Shown here: positions 1 to 11,285 of the stretch, piece by piece | How positions within the stretch are numbered: the first letter of the stretch is position 1 | Layout: every line of letters begins with the position of its first letter | DNA from: Cryptomeria japonica | Taxonomy: Eukaryota > Streptophyta > Pinopsida > Cupressales > Cupressaceae | NCBI RefSeq assembly: GCF_030272615.1 | Contig: NC_081413.1 | Coordinates: forward strand, 442,951,038 to 443,015,037 | Length of the DNA: 64,000 bases | Direction of reading: 5' to 3' | Translations under genes and position numbers: made by a program | Notes under the pieces: generated by a model | What the model saw: the letters and a program-made list of their open reading frames with translations, nothing else | Databases searched by the model: none | Told to the model about the DNA's origin: nothing

Positions 1-464
1 GTCACAATATTCGATACATGATTGGGTCCGAACCGCCAACATTTAATAATTTATTATAGAAATCTAAACTAATTCACCAATAATATATCATAATTGTTAG
101 ATACTTTAGGGTTATATCAACAATCTTTAATTTCCACCATTGATTTAAAATATAATCTAATGACCTTCATTGTATTTCATGAGGTAAATTATACCCACAA
201 GTTGTACTGCTCATGGGGGTTGAAATTGCTTTTGAATTGTTGACCTCAATGAAAATCAATGGTCTAAAAGAAATTTTTGGCCCCATGAGTATTACAAATT
301 TTTAGTATGTTTTATCTCACAAAATACAAAGAGGGATATTAGATTATTTTAAATTAACTGTAGAAACTCAATAAAGTAGAGTCTACCCCTTAAGGATTTC
401 CACCTTCAGGTCTCTACTTTAATATAAAAAACTAATTATTGAAATGAAAGGATTTGCAATAAAA
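1..464. other. intergenic flank, nothing recognised
   Basis: AT-rich sequence outside the LINE A insertion. I see no coding potential, RNA gene or repeat in it. It is the left flank of the LINE target site. Confidence 0.6.
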
Positions 465-483
465 AATAATGCATACTCTTATT
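465..483. repeat. LINE A target-site duplication, left copy
   Basis: The 19-bp string AATAATGCATACTCTTATT occurs here and again at 38452-38470. It abuts the T-run that is the complement of the LINE A poly(A) tail. Long duplications of this kind are typical of target-primed reverse transcription. The exact inner edge is ambiguous by a few bases because the tail and the duplication are both T-rich. Confidence 0.85.
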
Positions 484-693
484 TTTTGATTAGGGGAAAA
501 TAGGTTTTGAAGGGTCCCTGAAACCCTTTACATAAAATATTTAAAAGATAACCATTAGAGTCCATAAAAAAAACAAAAGACAACAACCATGAAAAAGACA
601 GCTGGCCGAAAACAAAAAGCCAGTAGCCGAAAAGACACAACACAAAGAAACTAAACACCAAACAATAGAAAAAGATGAGAAGAATATCCAAGC

Positions 694-3320
694 CTAGTTG
701 AAGTTCTTTAGCAATTCGACAGCTTCTAGCTCCAATTTCTCCATTATCACATAAATCCTCTTGATATCTTCAATGTCCCTGCTTTGGTTTTTCTTCTTTC
801 TGGTACTTGCGCATGTTGTTTTTTTGGGACTCGCTTCCTTATCTTCAGGGGTTCCATCCTTCTCCTCAGTAGTGTCCCCGAGGGCCTTTTCCCCCTGGAC
901 ATGTTCGAGTTTGCTGATAAGGACCTTGATACTATCAGAGACGGCCTTTAAAATCTTGTAACTCAGCTCCCCAATGTTTTTGAGGGTCTTCTCACTCCCT
1001 TCCATCTTCTTTTGAATTGCCCCAACTCCATCTTCTAGGATTTGAAAGATATTGTGTTGGGCATTTATAATTTTCTCCACATTGCCAATAGCTTTAGTCA
1101 GCTCACTTAAGAAGTTAGGTAGAGAGCTTAATTTTCTAGTGTCAATAGCTTCTAGAGATTCAAGTTTGTTAGCTTCCTGGACCTATTTGGCTTCTATGCT
1201 TTTTATTTCCTTTTGAACCCAAAAGAAGACCTTATTGAAGTAGTCCATACCATTTTTGATACAAAGGTCGAAGTCTAGAGGGGAGCCATCTTGAGCCTCG
1301 TCTCCCATAGGGTCCAAGTTCACCTCCAGACCCACCTCCTTCCACTCTATTGTCTTAATTTATTTATTGGGAGTATTTTCCCCAGCCAAGCCCTTACTCG
1401 AATCCTTGGAGCCAGTAGGAAGGGGTGGGGTGAACTCACAAAGCTAGTTCCCACTTTTTGGTACGTCCTGATTTTTGCTGAAATCATACATTTTTTAAAA
1501 AATATAATGATTTAAGCTTTAAGAGATCCCATTTGAAGTAATTAATTGAAGAGAGTTAAATCAAAGGCTCTTAGATCAAAATTTCTTGGATAGAATCTCT
1601 CTACTTCTAAATCATACTTGCAATGGAGTCTCCTTTGCATCTATCAAATGCTGATAAAAAACCAATTCCACATTAGCTTTTGGGGGGTCAAATTAATTCA
1701 TTTAAAAGTTTTGTTTTTTAAAGTATTTAGTCCTTATTATAAGCTTTCCAAATAATATAAATTTTAAAATATTTAATTTCATTAATATACTTTTATTTTA
1801 TTTCTTATGAATGTAGTTTTTTCACCGAACATGAACTTCTTTGTTCAATGCATTGGGAAAAATAGTAAACTAATTCAAAAAAAATCTGAAAAATATCTAT
1901 GCACTAGGTATTGGTGTTTTCTTTCTAACAAAAAAAAGAAAATTGAATTTTGATATATATAGAACAAGTTATGTGTTCAAACATACACTTGTATCCAAAT
2001 TATAATTAGTCAAACTTCAAAACTTAATAAAATAAAAAATATTCAACATGTCACTATCAAACCAAGTGCATGCCCTGGGTATTAATGTTACAAACCAAAA
2101 TTCAAAAGAATTAAGTTTTTATCATTTATAGAAAAAAAATTATGCGTTTCGGGATACACATCACTCTTAAAAAATGTTGTTTGTTGTAAACAACTACTTT
2201 TGAGGGAGATGGAAAAATCAATAAAAATTTATTCAAACAAATTTGAAAAAAATAAATTTAGAATCTAAAAACAAGATATTAAAAATCACTAGTTTATATC
2301 ATCTTCAAATTCTTAATGGTTTAAAAGTTATAGGTGTCAGAAAGTGAAGGTTTTTATCAAAATATTCATCTAAGTGTCAAAGTTGGTCAAAAAGTGGGAA
2401 CCAGTATTGTGAGTTCACCCGGTGAGCAGTTCTTAGCTCCCAACTGCTCACCTCTCAGCATCTTCCCCTTTTTCTTTTGGCTTGAGATAATTTGAACCTC
2501 CTCACTGTTTGTCTCCATTTCATCTTCACTCTCCTCTTCTTCCTTGTACCAACTGTCATCATCATCCCCCTTATATTTCTAACTAATCAACCCTTTACCT
2601 TGGTCCTCTTGATCGGTTTTACTTTTATGCTTGCTTGACCTGGTGGTATGGGGGTCCACCTCAACATCCACTTCTGTGTCGTATCCTTCATCACCTTCAT
2701 CATCTGAATCACCCAAATCCTCATCTGACTCAGATACCTCAGATATTACCTGTTGAATAGTGGTGTTCTTGATATGGTTGTATAGAACCACCATAAGACC
2801 CCCATGTAAAGCAGGGTTAGTCTTGGGATTAGAGATAGCATTCATAATCATGACATTTAGGGTACAAAATAGGTAGTAGGGGAGGGAAATTTTCTCCTTG
2901 TGCCAGAAATGATTAAGAATAACAAAGTGGTAGCTATAAACTCTGGTATATCCACCATCTAAAGTTATGAATTATATGACAACAAACAAAATCCATTACC
3001 ATAGCAACTTGATTACCTTAGGGGAGTAGTATGTGTGGCTTCCCTTAACCAGTTTCACTTTCTCCACCTCATCCTTGGGGAATTTCTTCACAGTAGCATC
3101 TGATAGCTTCCGGTCCCTATAGAATTTGATACCATCCATTGGCAAACTAGTAGCCTCTGTGATCATGATTTCATTAACCTTAACCTTCTTGCTGCCAATG
3201 GTCAGGGTTCCCTTATTCCACCCCTTTTAAGAAATTATCCTAGTGACGGTCTCGCCATTGGGGATGGTCTCGCCATTTATCAATTTGCGTAGCCTTCGTG
3301 TGCTTACGATTTTCCCCCAT
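694..3320 (-). pseudogene. LINE A ORF3: post-RNase H ORF of unknown function, interrupted
   Basis: This third ORF lies between the RNase H end (3610) and the LINE 3' end. The likely start is the ATG at 3320 (MGENRKH). Decayed domains in order are: an N-terminal block with GIKFYRDRKLSDATVKKF, a block with SYHFVILNHFWHKEKISLP and NPALHGGLMVVL, an acidic stretch (SDEDLGDSDDEGDEGYD), then, beyond the 1428-2420 insertion, a long charged, coiled-coil-like C-terminal region ending at 694. Homologous blocks in the same order occur at 51.85-53.13 kb and 60.4-62.0 kb. Frame changes occur near 3230 and 3000, with a stop at 3240. I do not recognise a characterised family. The acidic and coiled-coil parts could suit an RNP or structural role, which is inference. 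Confidence 0.7.
1428..2420. mobile_element. non-autonomous TIR DNA element inside LINE A ORF3
   Basis: The two ends are inverted repeats: both start GGGTGAACTCACAA when read inward and share GTTCCCACTTTTTG. About 30 of 33 terminal bases match. The 993-bp interior is AT-rich and non-coding. GGTG flanks both sides (1424-1427 and 2421-2424), a possible 4-bp target duplication. Removing the element and one GGTG restores the ORF3 reading frame across the site, which supports the boundaries. No superfamily is assigned: hAT (8 bp), Mutator (9 bp), CACTA and PIF (3 bp) do not fit a 4-bp duplication. Sola-type is one possibility. Confidence 0.7.
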
Positions 3321-3609
3321 CTTCTTATCAGTATTAACAAAATGTAAATTCCAACAAATATCGCTCTTCTCTGCAGACTTTCTTTTTTTAAGAAGCAAAG
3401 ATGAAGCCTCTAGAAGAAAATAGATATTTCTCAAGCTTCTGCTCCAAATGGAAAGAAGAACCCACAAAGCATGTGAGATGTTATGGCAATTAATGGTGTA
3501 CCTCCTTCTCGGTTGATTTAGATACCATTTCATGATGCCACAACCACCCCAACCATATCAAGAAATTATATCAAATCCTACCTTATTTTCGAAGATATCT
3601 TTCATAATT

Positions 3610-4700
3610 TTAAATGTCACGTGCCCCTTGAGGGAGGTCCCCCTCTCCATACCAAATATTTATCTGCCCACTCCATACTACCTCATTGGTAACCCAATCA
3701 ACACTCTTGTTGGACTCTCTATAATCATGAGAAATGTGATAATGGTTGAATCCCTCAAGCAATTCCCTAGCCATGTCAATAATATTTTTAATCGTCCACG
3801 ATGATTGTTGCTTACCAAGGAGGTAATTAATTATATTTTTAGAGTCCCCCTCCAGCCATAAATATTTTGGCTCCCAGTTGATGCGCTAATTTTATGGCTT
3901 GGAGGGTGCCCATGGCTTCAACCAAGTGATTAGTTTGGTTCTCCAAGGGGAAGGCCACCACCCCCATGCAAAATCTAGCACTATTCCGGATAACTCCACC
4001 ACAGCTAGCTGGCCCTGGGTTCACTTTAGAAACCTCGTCGAAGTTAGCCTTTATCCAATCATTAGGAGGAGATGACCAACAACACATCCTTATGTTGAGT
4101 TTATTGGTATTATTGTCCATGGAGGCTAGGATATTCCAGCTCCTTAAAACATCATACTCTTCCTTACTGCTGCAATAATGAGATCTAATAGCAATTACAT
4201 TCTCAACAAGATTGTGTTTTATTTTAGCCCACACCACTTCAGGGGAGTTAATGGTATTCCTAAATTTTTTTTAATTCCTTTCTTTCCAAATATCCCATAG
4301 GATATATGGAAAGGAAAATTCCCACACATTCCTTATAGTCGGATTTTTTGTTCTGCAAGACCATCTCCTGAAACAATCTTGAATCTCCTCGGGAAACACC
4401 CAATTTAAACTCCATAGCTGGAAAAGCATTGACCAAATAGGTTGGATAAAAGGATAGTGAATACAAATATGGGTCATGGATTCTTCATCATTAAGGCATA
4501 AGTAGCATCTATTAGGGATGTAGATTCCCCACTTTCTTAGGTTATTTGTGGTTAGAATTTTATTTTGCAGAATAATCCATAAAAAAAAAATTATTTTAGG
4601 AGTCAAACCTGAACACCAAGCTTTCACCCAGTAGGGGATAGAGTGTTGAGACTGAGCCACCATAAAGATAATAGACACCATTGAAAAAATCCCTTTAGGA
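3610..4700 (-). pseudogene. LINE A ORF2 C-terminal part: zinc-binding domain and RNase H
   Basis: The zinc-binding zf-RVT-like segment is near 4450-4630, with CYLCLNDEESMTHICIHYPF spaced like the domain that follows plant LINE reverse transcriptases. The RNase H domain follows, with NFDEVSKVNPGPASCGG (first Asp), the HLVEAMGTLQAIKLA helix (Glu) and an EGDS motif reached after a one-base frameshift near 3840. The ORF2 stop is at 3610-3612. RNase H here would remove RNA from the cDNA hybrid. A stop lies near 4268 between the two domains. In ordinary plant L1 elements this domain is close to the 3' end of the element. Here another 3 kb of element follows. Confidence 0.8.
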
Positions 4701-4747
4701 GTTCCTCCCCACACTAGGTGGTCCTCCCTTCTTGGATTAGTGATAAC

Positions 4748-6660
4748 CTAGTTGAGTTTCATATTAACATGCTTTAAGTTAGGATCAATAGAGCTCAGGT
4801 CCACCCACTTCTGATCTCTCAAGTAGTCAACAACTTTGACACCAAACTTGTTCTTGCAGGATTGGATGATCAATTGAGGAACACAATGATCATTTAGAGG
4901 AGCACCTCCAATCCAGACATCATCCCATAAATCCACCTTTCTACCATTACCAATGGCCCACACTTTGCCCAAACTCACAATTCCTTTTGCATGAGTAACA
5001 CTATTCCATATGGTAGAGCCACTTGGGATCGTATCTGAGGCAAGGAAATCTTCCATGGTAGGGTTCACACATAAGTATTTAGCCTTCCAAATTTCATTCC
5101 ATTCACCTGTTCCCTGATAGATTATCCATATTTGTTTGGCTAGGAGGGTTTTATTCAAGGTTTTAATATTTCTCAAGCCAAGCACCCCCACCTTCTTTGG
5201 TTTCAAACTTTATCCCAGGCAATGAGTGAAGCTCTTTTCTTCTCCTCAACCCCGGACCAAAGGAAAGCTTTCTAAATTTTCTCAGTTGCATCTACAATTT
5301 TACCAGGTATTTTGAAGAGACTTAAGGCATAAACCAGAAGACTCTAGAGAGAATATTTTAATAGCTAGATTTTACCTCCTTGGCTAAGAAGGGTCCCTTT
5401 CCACCCAGCCGGCTTCCTATTGAATCTATCAACTAGACTTTTCTAGAAAAGATCGATAGGTTTCATTCCCAAGGGAAGACCTAAGTAAATAGAAGGAGGC
5501 TGGCCAATTTGGCATCCCAAGATCTTGGCCATCCTAGTCTCTCTGTCCTCTGGAGTGTTGAAGAAGAATATAGATCTTTTCTCCCAGTTAATTGATATTC
5601 CCGAAGCAGCACTATAAGTATTAAGAAGGTTCTTCATGATAGTTTCTTCTCTGATCGATGAAGTACTCATTAAAATGGTATCATCAACAAATTGTTGGTG
5701 GGAACAGGCTTTGAATATAGAAGAGGGAGAAACTCCCAACAAAAGACCTTGAGAAACAAATTTTCTTATATTTGTACCCAGACATTCAACCAAGATAATG
5801 AAGAAAATATGGGAGATGGGATCCCCCTGCTTGATGCCCCTAGATTTTTTAAAGAAAGGGTAGGGCACATAATTCACAATGATAGAGAATGAAGGGGTGG
5901 AAATGAGTTGACCAACTAGCTGATTAAACTTTTCACAAAAACCAAAAGCTTTAAGCACCTTGTCCAAAAAACCCCACTCCACCTAATCATAGACCTTAGA
6001 CAAATCCAATTTCATGAAGAAGCCCTGTTTCTTCGATTCCACGAGCGAGTGAATATTTTCATGAATAGTGATGATAGAGTCTAGGATTTCTCTACAAGGA
6101 ATGAAACCATTTTGTTGGGGCAAGATAATGGAGGGGTGAACAGTGAGCAATCTTCCAGTAACCACCTTCGAGATAATCTTATATAAGAAATTGCACAAAC
6201 TGATCGATCAGAATGGATCCATCGAGTCAGCCCCTGGACATTTGGGAATCAAAACCAAAAAAGTAGCATTGAGTTCCTTTAAGATAAACCTAGCCCTAAA
6301 AAAATCTTGCACTTCCTTTACCAGATCCCTTTTGAGAATGTTCCAAAAGGTTTGAAAGAAGAACAATGGGAACCCATCAAATCCTGGGGCTTTATTGCCA
6401 TCAAAGGAGAACACCACTTTCTTAACTTCCCCTTCAAGTGGAATGGAAAACAAGAAATTGTTCTAATCATTACTAATGAGGGAAGGAATGGCCTCTAAGA
6501 GGGCCCTCTGAGAATGATCATCGAGCCTGCTATCCGCAAAGAGAAGAGAGTTGAAAAAGTTCTTGGCTTCATTCATAATCTCATCGTCCTTCCTTGTTTT
6601 AGCTCCACCAATCCTCAATTTAGAGATCATGTTAGAAACCTTGTCTTTCATAGCAGTCAT
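4748..6660 (-). pseudogene. LINE A ORF2 reverse transcriptase
   Basis: This is the reverse transcriptase core of an L1-type LINE. Visible motifs in order are NKAPGFDGFPLFFF, LPQQNGFIPCREILDSI, SRGIKQGDPIS, and the catalytic QFVDDTILMS (the usual FADD is FVDD here). SIYLGLPLG and a region ending in WAIGNGRKVDLWDDVW follow, as usual downstream of the core. Stops separate these blocks near 6454, 6205, 5983 and 5443, and a frameshift occurs near 5206. The enzyme would copy element RNA at a nicked target. Upstream it continues into the endonuclease linker (6844-7077). Confidence 0.85.
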
Positions 6661-6843
6661 ATGGAAGAACCTAGTATTTCCTTCCCCAACTTTAAGCCAA
6701 AGAGATCGAGACCATTGTTTCTAAAATTCTTCTTCCCTTCTGATGATCTCATGATACTTCACAAGCACTTTATTTTCCTCTTTGATAGAAACCTTAGTAT
6801 ATCCACTAGCTTGAATTTTTTCCTAGATTTCCTTTAGCTCAAG

Positions 6844-7658
6844 CTAGGTTTTGGACTTACCAATGAATAGATACTCAAAAACTTCCTTCTTCCATTTCTT
6901 AATATTATCTTTCACATGCCTTAATGTTTTTTCCATTCTATAGATAGTTGTACCTTTGACATCAATCGACCATGACTCCTCAATGGCCATCTCAAGGTTA
7001 GGATGATCCAGCCACATCCCTTCAAATATAAAAGGGAAATTTCTTTTTCCACCTATATTCTCTACCACAAAAACCACAAGAAAGTGGTCTGAACCAATTA
7101 TTGAAAGAGCTAATAGGGAGCTCTGATAATGGCTAAACTAGTCATTTAAGATTAGGGCCCTGTCTAATCTGACTTGAATAAAATACCCCCCCCATCGCCC
7201 TTTAGTTAGTCCACATAAAATTGGCTCCTTGAAGATCAATATCATGCAGACCCTGGTTATTAATTGAGACAAGACACCCCCAAACTTCTCATTGTCATGG
7301 AAAGGGGTATTGAAGTCCCCCATCACCACCCACCATTCATCCTTAAGAGGAGACCTGATAGCCTCCATCTTCTTCCAAAATTTGCATCTACCTAGTCTAT
7401 TATTAGGAGAATAAATATTAGTTAGGAGCCATGAGGTACCATCCCCTAAATGATGAAACCTTACAAAAGAAATGTTATTATCCTTCTTAACAAGCACCTG
7501 AGTGAATCGCATAAGATTCCAGAAAATGGCGAAACCCCAAGAAGCACCATCAAAGCTACCTCCTAAAACCCCACCATCCTTAAAAATATTAATCTTCTCA
7601 ACTTTCTCTTTAGTCATTTTGGTTTCTTGGATAAGAACAATATCTGGTTTATGTTCTT
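6844..7658 (-). pseudogene. LINE A ORF2 APE-type endonuclease, main part
   Basis: An exonuclease-endonuclease-phosphatase fold typical of L1 elements. From 7653 the frame reads HKPDIVLIQETK (the catalytic Glu motif). WWVVMGDFNTPFHDNEKFGG (Asp/Asn motif), RLDRALILND and a GSDHF motif near 7095 follow. The domain makes the first-strand nick for target-primed integration. Its first 27 residues or so are at 36634-36711, cut off by the LTR element inserted at 7658/7659. The reading frame rejoins exactly when that element and one 5-bp duplication are removed. A stop after 7138 and other breaks inactivate it. Confidence 0.85.
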
Positions 7659-7762
7659 TGTAGTGTCCCTACCCTAGTCAGCTTTGTAAAACTGATTTGA
7701 CCTTGGTTGACTTTTTTATGTGGCATTCTTGGGTGGTTGATTTACCATTATGTAATGTTTTA
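7659..7762 (+). repeat. LARD LTR1, 5' fragment
   Basis: The first roughly 100 bp of the LTR (TGTAGTGTCCCTACCCTAG...) match the starts of LTR2 and LTR3. The sequence then jumps at about 7762 into internal-region sequence corresponding to position 15622 onward. A deletion therefore removed most of this LTR and the first part of the following interior. At three positions where LTR2 and LTR3 differ in this stretch, LTR1 agrees with LTR3. Confidence 0.8.
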
Positions 7763-9186
7763 GTCTTATCCGCTTGGAGTATTGCCATTTCATGCTGAGA
7801 CATGATGTACGATGTAGTAGACATTACCACACGGGCTACTGACGTGTTTAGGGTAGAGCCATTCTGCATGACAATGTGATGTGGGGTGATGTTGAGGTGC
7901 ACACTCCCATGCCATGCAGATGTCTTACTAGGCTACACCACATGATGAGCTACTATGAGAGCTAGATGATTGTTCCCTCCTTCCTTGTTGGTGGCTAGAT
8001 GCTAGTCACATAGTGATGTTATATGCAATTATGATATTCTTATTTATTTCCTTTTGGACCAGCAATTTATTTTATTTTGACTTTGAAGGTTTAGCCACGG
8101 TCTTGCGATCTTTTGCTTACTTGATTTGGTGTTGCAATTCCAAATTATTTTCTTGCCTTACTATTAGAATTGATGATTATTATCTTTATTCTTCTATACT
8201 TTGGTGGCTAAACTGGTTTATCCTTATTGTTTTTGTATGCTAGTCTTGTGTTGAAATGTGAATTCCTCTCCAAGAACGTAAGAGATGGTCTTGGTTGAGT
8301 GTATATGAGGAAGTAGATGTAGGGAACCTTGAGGATTGGGGTATGTGAGGCTGTGAAACAGCTGGATCCACTACCTACCTATGTGTGGTGAGTATCTCTT
8401 GGAGGCTAACCACCTTATGCAACAAGGTATGTTCACGAGGGTCTTGTATGGAAGGCAGGACCGCTATGGTGTGCCTTAGCACCATCAAGCCCTTGAGTGA
8501 GATATTAGATATTTATGATCATGTTATCTTGTTCTGAGATCAGGCATAGAGATGTTGATCATGCATATTATCTATGACCAAGCATTAGACATGCTCACAT
8601 GTGGCCTTTTGAGTTGTGCATTCCAGTTATGTGGATGGTTATTATGTGTAATCATGGAGTAAATTGTGTTATCTTGTCACTGTGTTATGGGACATAGTCA
8701 TTGGAAAGGTTTTTATATCTTGACAAGTGTAAACAATTGTGTTCTACATGTTGCTCTTATTTCATGAAAGCTAACTTAGTTGTAGAATTTAAATTTAAAG
8801 CAAGTTGTATGCGATAAAGTTGGATTAGTAAAGGAAAATTGATCATGATGGCATGTTTTCTTGTCATATTGGTAGATGAGTATGGTAATTGTTGTTTACC
8901 TCTTTTTTATGTTTTAATTTGGTGTGATGAAAGGAAGATTTTTTGTTTCTCTCCTATGATTATAGATAATTCCCAGAATGTTATAAGAAATGTATGGATC
9001 TAGATGTATCTTGTCAATGGATAATGACATTCGTAGAGGATTTAGCAATAATGTTTCAATTAATTGTGGAAGGAATCATATGTGCAAATTGATATTTGTT
9101 AAATGAGTTTCAGGGCTAATGCGTGCTGTATGTTTTCCGTCTAGCCTTATGACTTCTAGGAGTAAGTCGAAGCCTAGGGGGGACGA
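7763..9186 (+). repeat. LARD internal region, 3' part, first copy
   Basis: Closely matches 15622-17042 base for base with scattered substitutions. It is non-coding: the short hydrophobic ORF it contains (8013-8243) is shared with the second copy only because the DNA is duplicated. It ends in a purine run, AGGGGGGACGA (9176-9186), directly before LTR2, in the position of a polypurine tract for plus-strand priming. Confidence 0.75.
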
Positions 9187-9393
9187 TGTAGTGTCCCCAC
9201 CCTAGTCAGCTTTGTAAAACTGGTTTGACCTTGGTTGACCTTTTTATGTGGCATTCTTGGGTGGTTTATTTACCATTATGTAATATTGTAGTAAGATATT
9301 ATGATTATTATGCATACTTGTTAATGTGCTTTTGCATCGAAATTTATGTAAGTTTATTTGTTCTCTTGATTCATGTTATTAATCTCGGGCTAA

Positions 9394-9425
9394 CACTTTC
9401 ATTATATATATATATAATGAAAGTG
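9394..9425. repeat. perfect 32-bp palindrome in LTR2
   Basis: The arms CACTTTCATT and AATGAAAGTG flank (AT)6, giving a perfect inverted repeat able to form a hairpin or cruciform. The LTR3 counterpart (17250-17279) keeps both arms but has (AT)5. Confidence 0.9.
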
Positions 9426-10533
9426 ACTCATGGTTGCAGGAGATTGTAGGTACAGTACCACCTAGGCACGAATTTTGTCTTCACCTAGATTCACAGGTTT
9501 GAGTGTACCTCTTTGGTCCTTAGAGTTTGCATTAGGTGGTCGTAAAACCCTCATTTTACCCTAGTCGTGCTCAAGTGAGTGTCGTTAGTCATCCATTGGT
9601 TTCCCTTTTTGTTTGGGCTTGTGGGTCATGTATCTAGTTGGCTTTTTGGGTTGCATGATTTGCGTGTGGTAAAATTGAGTATTTAATCCTAAGTGTTTAA
9701 TTTGATTTAATGTGTATTTATGCATTTTAATTAAGGAACTAAATTAAATAGGTTTCTTTTATGTGATTAATCATTAATTAAAAATTGCTCTATTCATGTT
9801 TGTAGCAAGTTCAATTTAATGGTTAATTTCAAATAATGAATTTACTTAGTTTATGCATTTTGAAAGGAAAGATTTAAATTTATTTAAAATAGAATTAATT
9901 TAATTTCTTTGCCCTTTTAAAAAAATAAAAATAGAAAGGTTGATTTCAATTATTTAAGAAAATCAATTTTACTTAGAAAAGCAAGTTTAATATATATATT
10001 TGATATAGTGTGAAAGATTGATTTTTGGGATTTTATTTTAATTAAAAATATTTTACCCTCATTAATATTTTGAAATATAAATGTTAGTTTTGTTAATAGT
10101 GAGAAAGTTAGAAATTAAATGAAGAAGATAAAGCATTTTTTATTTTTCTCATTAGAAAAGCAAGTTTAGAATATTTGAATAGTTTGAAAAGAATTATTTT
10201 TCATTTTATTTTAAAGAAAGTGTTTTAAATTCAAAGATAAGAGATTAGGTCAAATATTCTTCCATTTAACCTAGGTTTGAAACTATTTTTGGGGATGATT
10301 TTTGGAAAAAAATTTCGGGGAGAGACATTTTGGAAAATGTTTCTGGGAAAATATTTTTGGAGGAAGAAGAATTTATCTGGAGCTTGCAAGTTGGGCTCTT
10401 CTTCAACACCTCCAAGATAGCATTCAAGGTTGACATTTTGGTTAACCTTGTGTTTTTTGTTGAATTTGTCTGAATTTAATGAGCTTCATGTGTCTGTGAT
10501 TGGATCCAATCTCTGTTTTATCTCAGAAAAATT

Positions 10534-11285
10534 TTGAGTCTATTTTTTTGGGGGGTTCTATTTGAAATTATAAAAATAAAAAAAATGTGTGCTTAAGTAT
10601 GTGTAAATCTTTTGTTTAAATTCTAGAAAATACTTCCAGAGTTTGTTCTCGGGAAAAAAAAAATTCCGAGTCTATTTTATTTGGGGGTTGTGTTTAAAAT
10701 TTTAAAAAAATAAAATATGTGCATAGATATGCGTAAATCTTTTGTTTAAATTCTGGAAAATACTTCCAAAGTTTGTTCTCGGGAAAAAAAATTATGAGTC
10801 TATTTTATTTGGAGGTTCTGTTTGAAATTATATATAAAAAAAAATGTGTGCATAGATATATGTAAATATTTTGTTTAAATTCTAGAAAATACTTCGAGAG
10901 TTTCTTATTAGGAAAAAACATTTCTGAGTCTATTTTATTTGGAAATAACTTAAAATGTGTGTTCATAGATATGTGTAAATCTTTTGTTTAAATTCTGGAA
11001 AATACTTCCAGAGTTTGTTCTCAAGAAAAAAATTCCGAGTCTATTTTATTTGGGGGTTTTGTTTGAAATTATAAAAAAAAATGTGTACATAGATATGTGT
11101 AAATCTTTTGTTTAAATTCTGGAAAATACTTCCAAAGTTTGTTCTCAGGAAAAAAAAATTCGAGTCTATTTTATTTGGGGGTTCTGTTTGAAATTATTAA
11201 AAAAAAATGTGTGCATAGATATGTCTAAATCTTTTGTTTAAATTCTGGAAATTACTTCTAGAGTTTGTTCTCTGGAAAAAAAAAT
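10534..11285. repeat. tandem array in LTR2, about 6 units of 108-134 bp
   Basis: Each unit starts GAGTCTATTTTATTTGGGGG and contains GTGTAAATCTTTTGTTTAAA and a TTCTCAGGAAAAAAA-like end. Unit starts are near 10534, 10668, 10795, 10925, 11036 and 11162. Length differences come mostly from A-runs. Confidence 0.85.
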
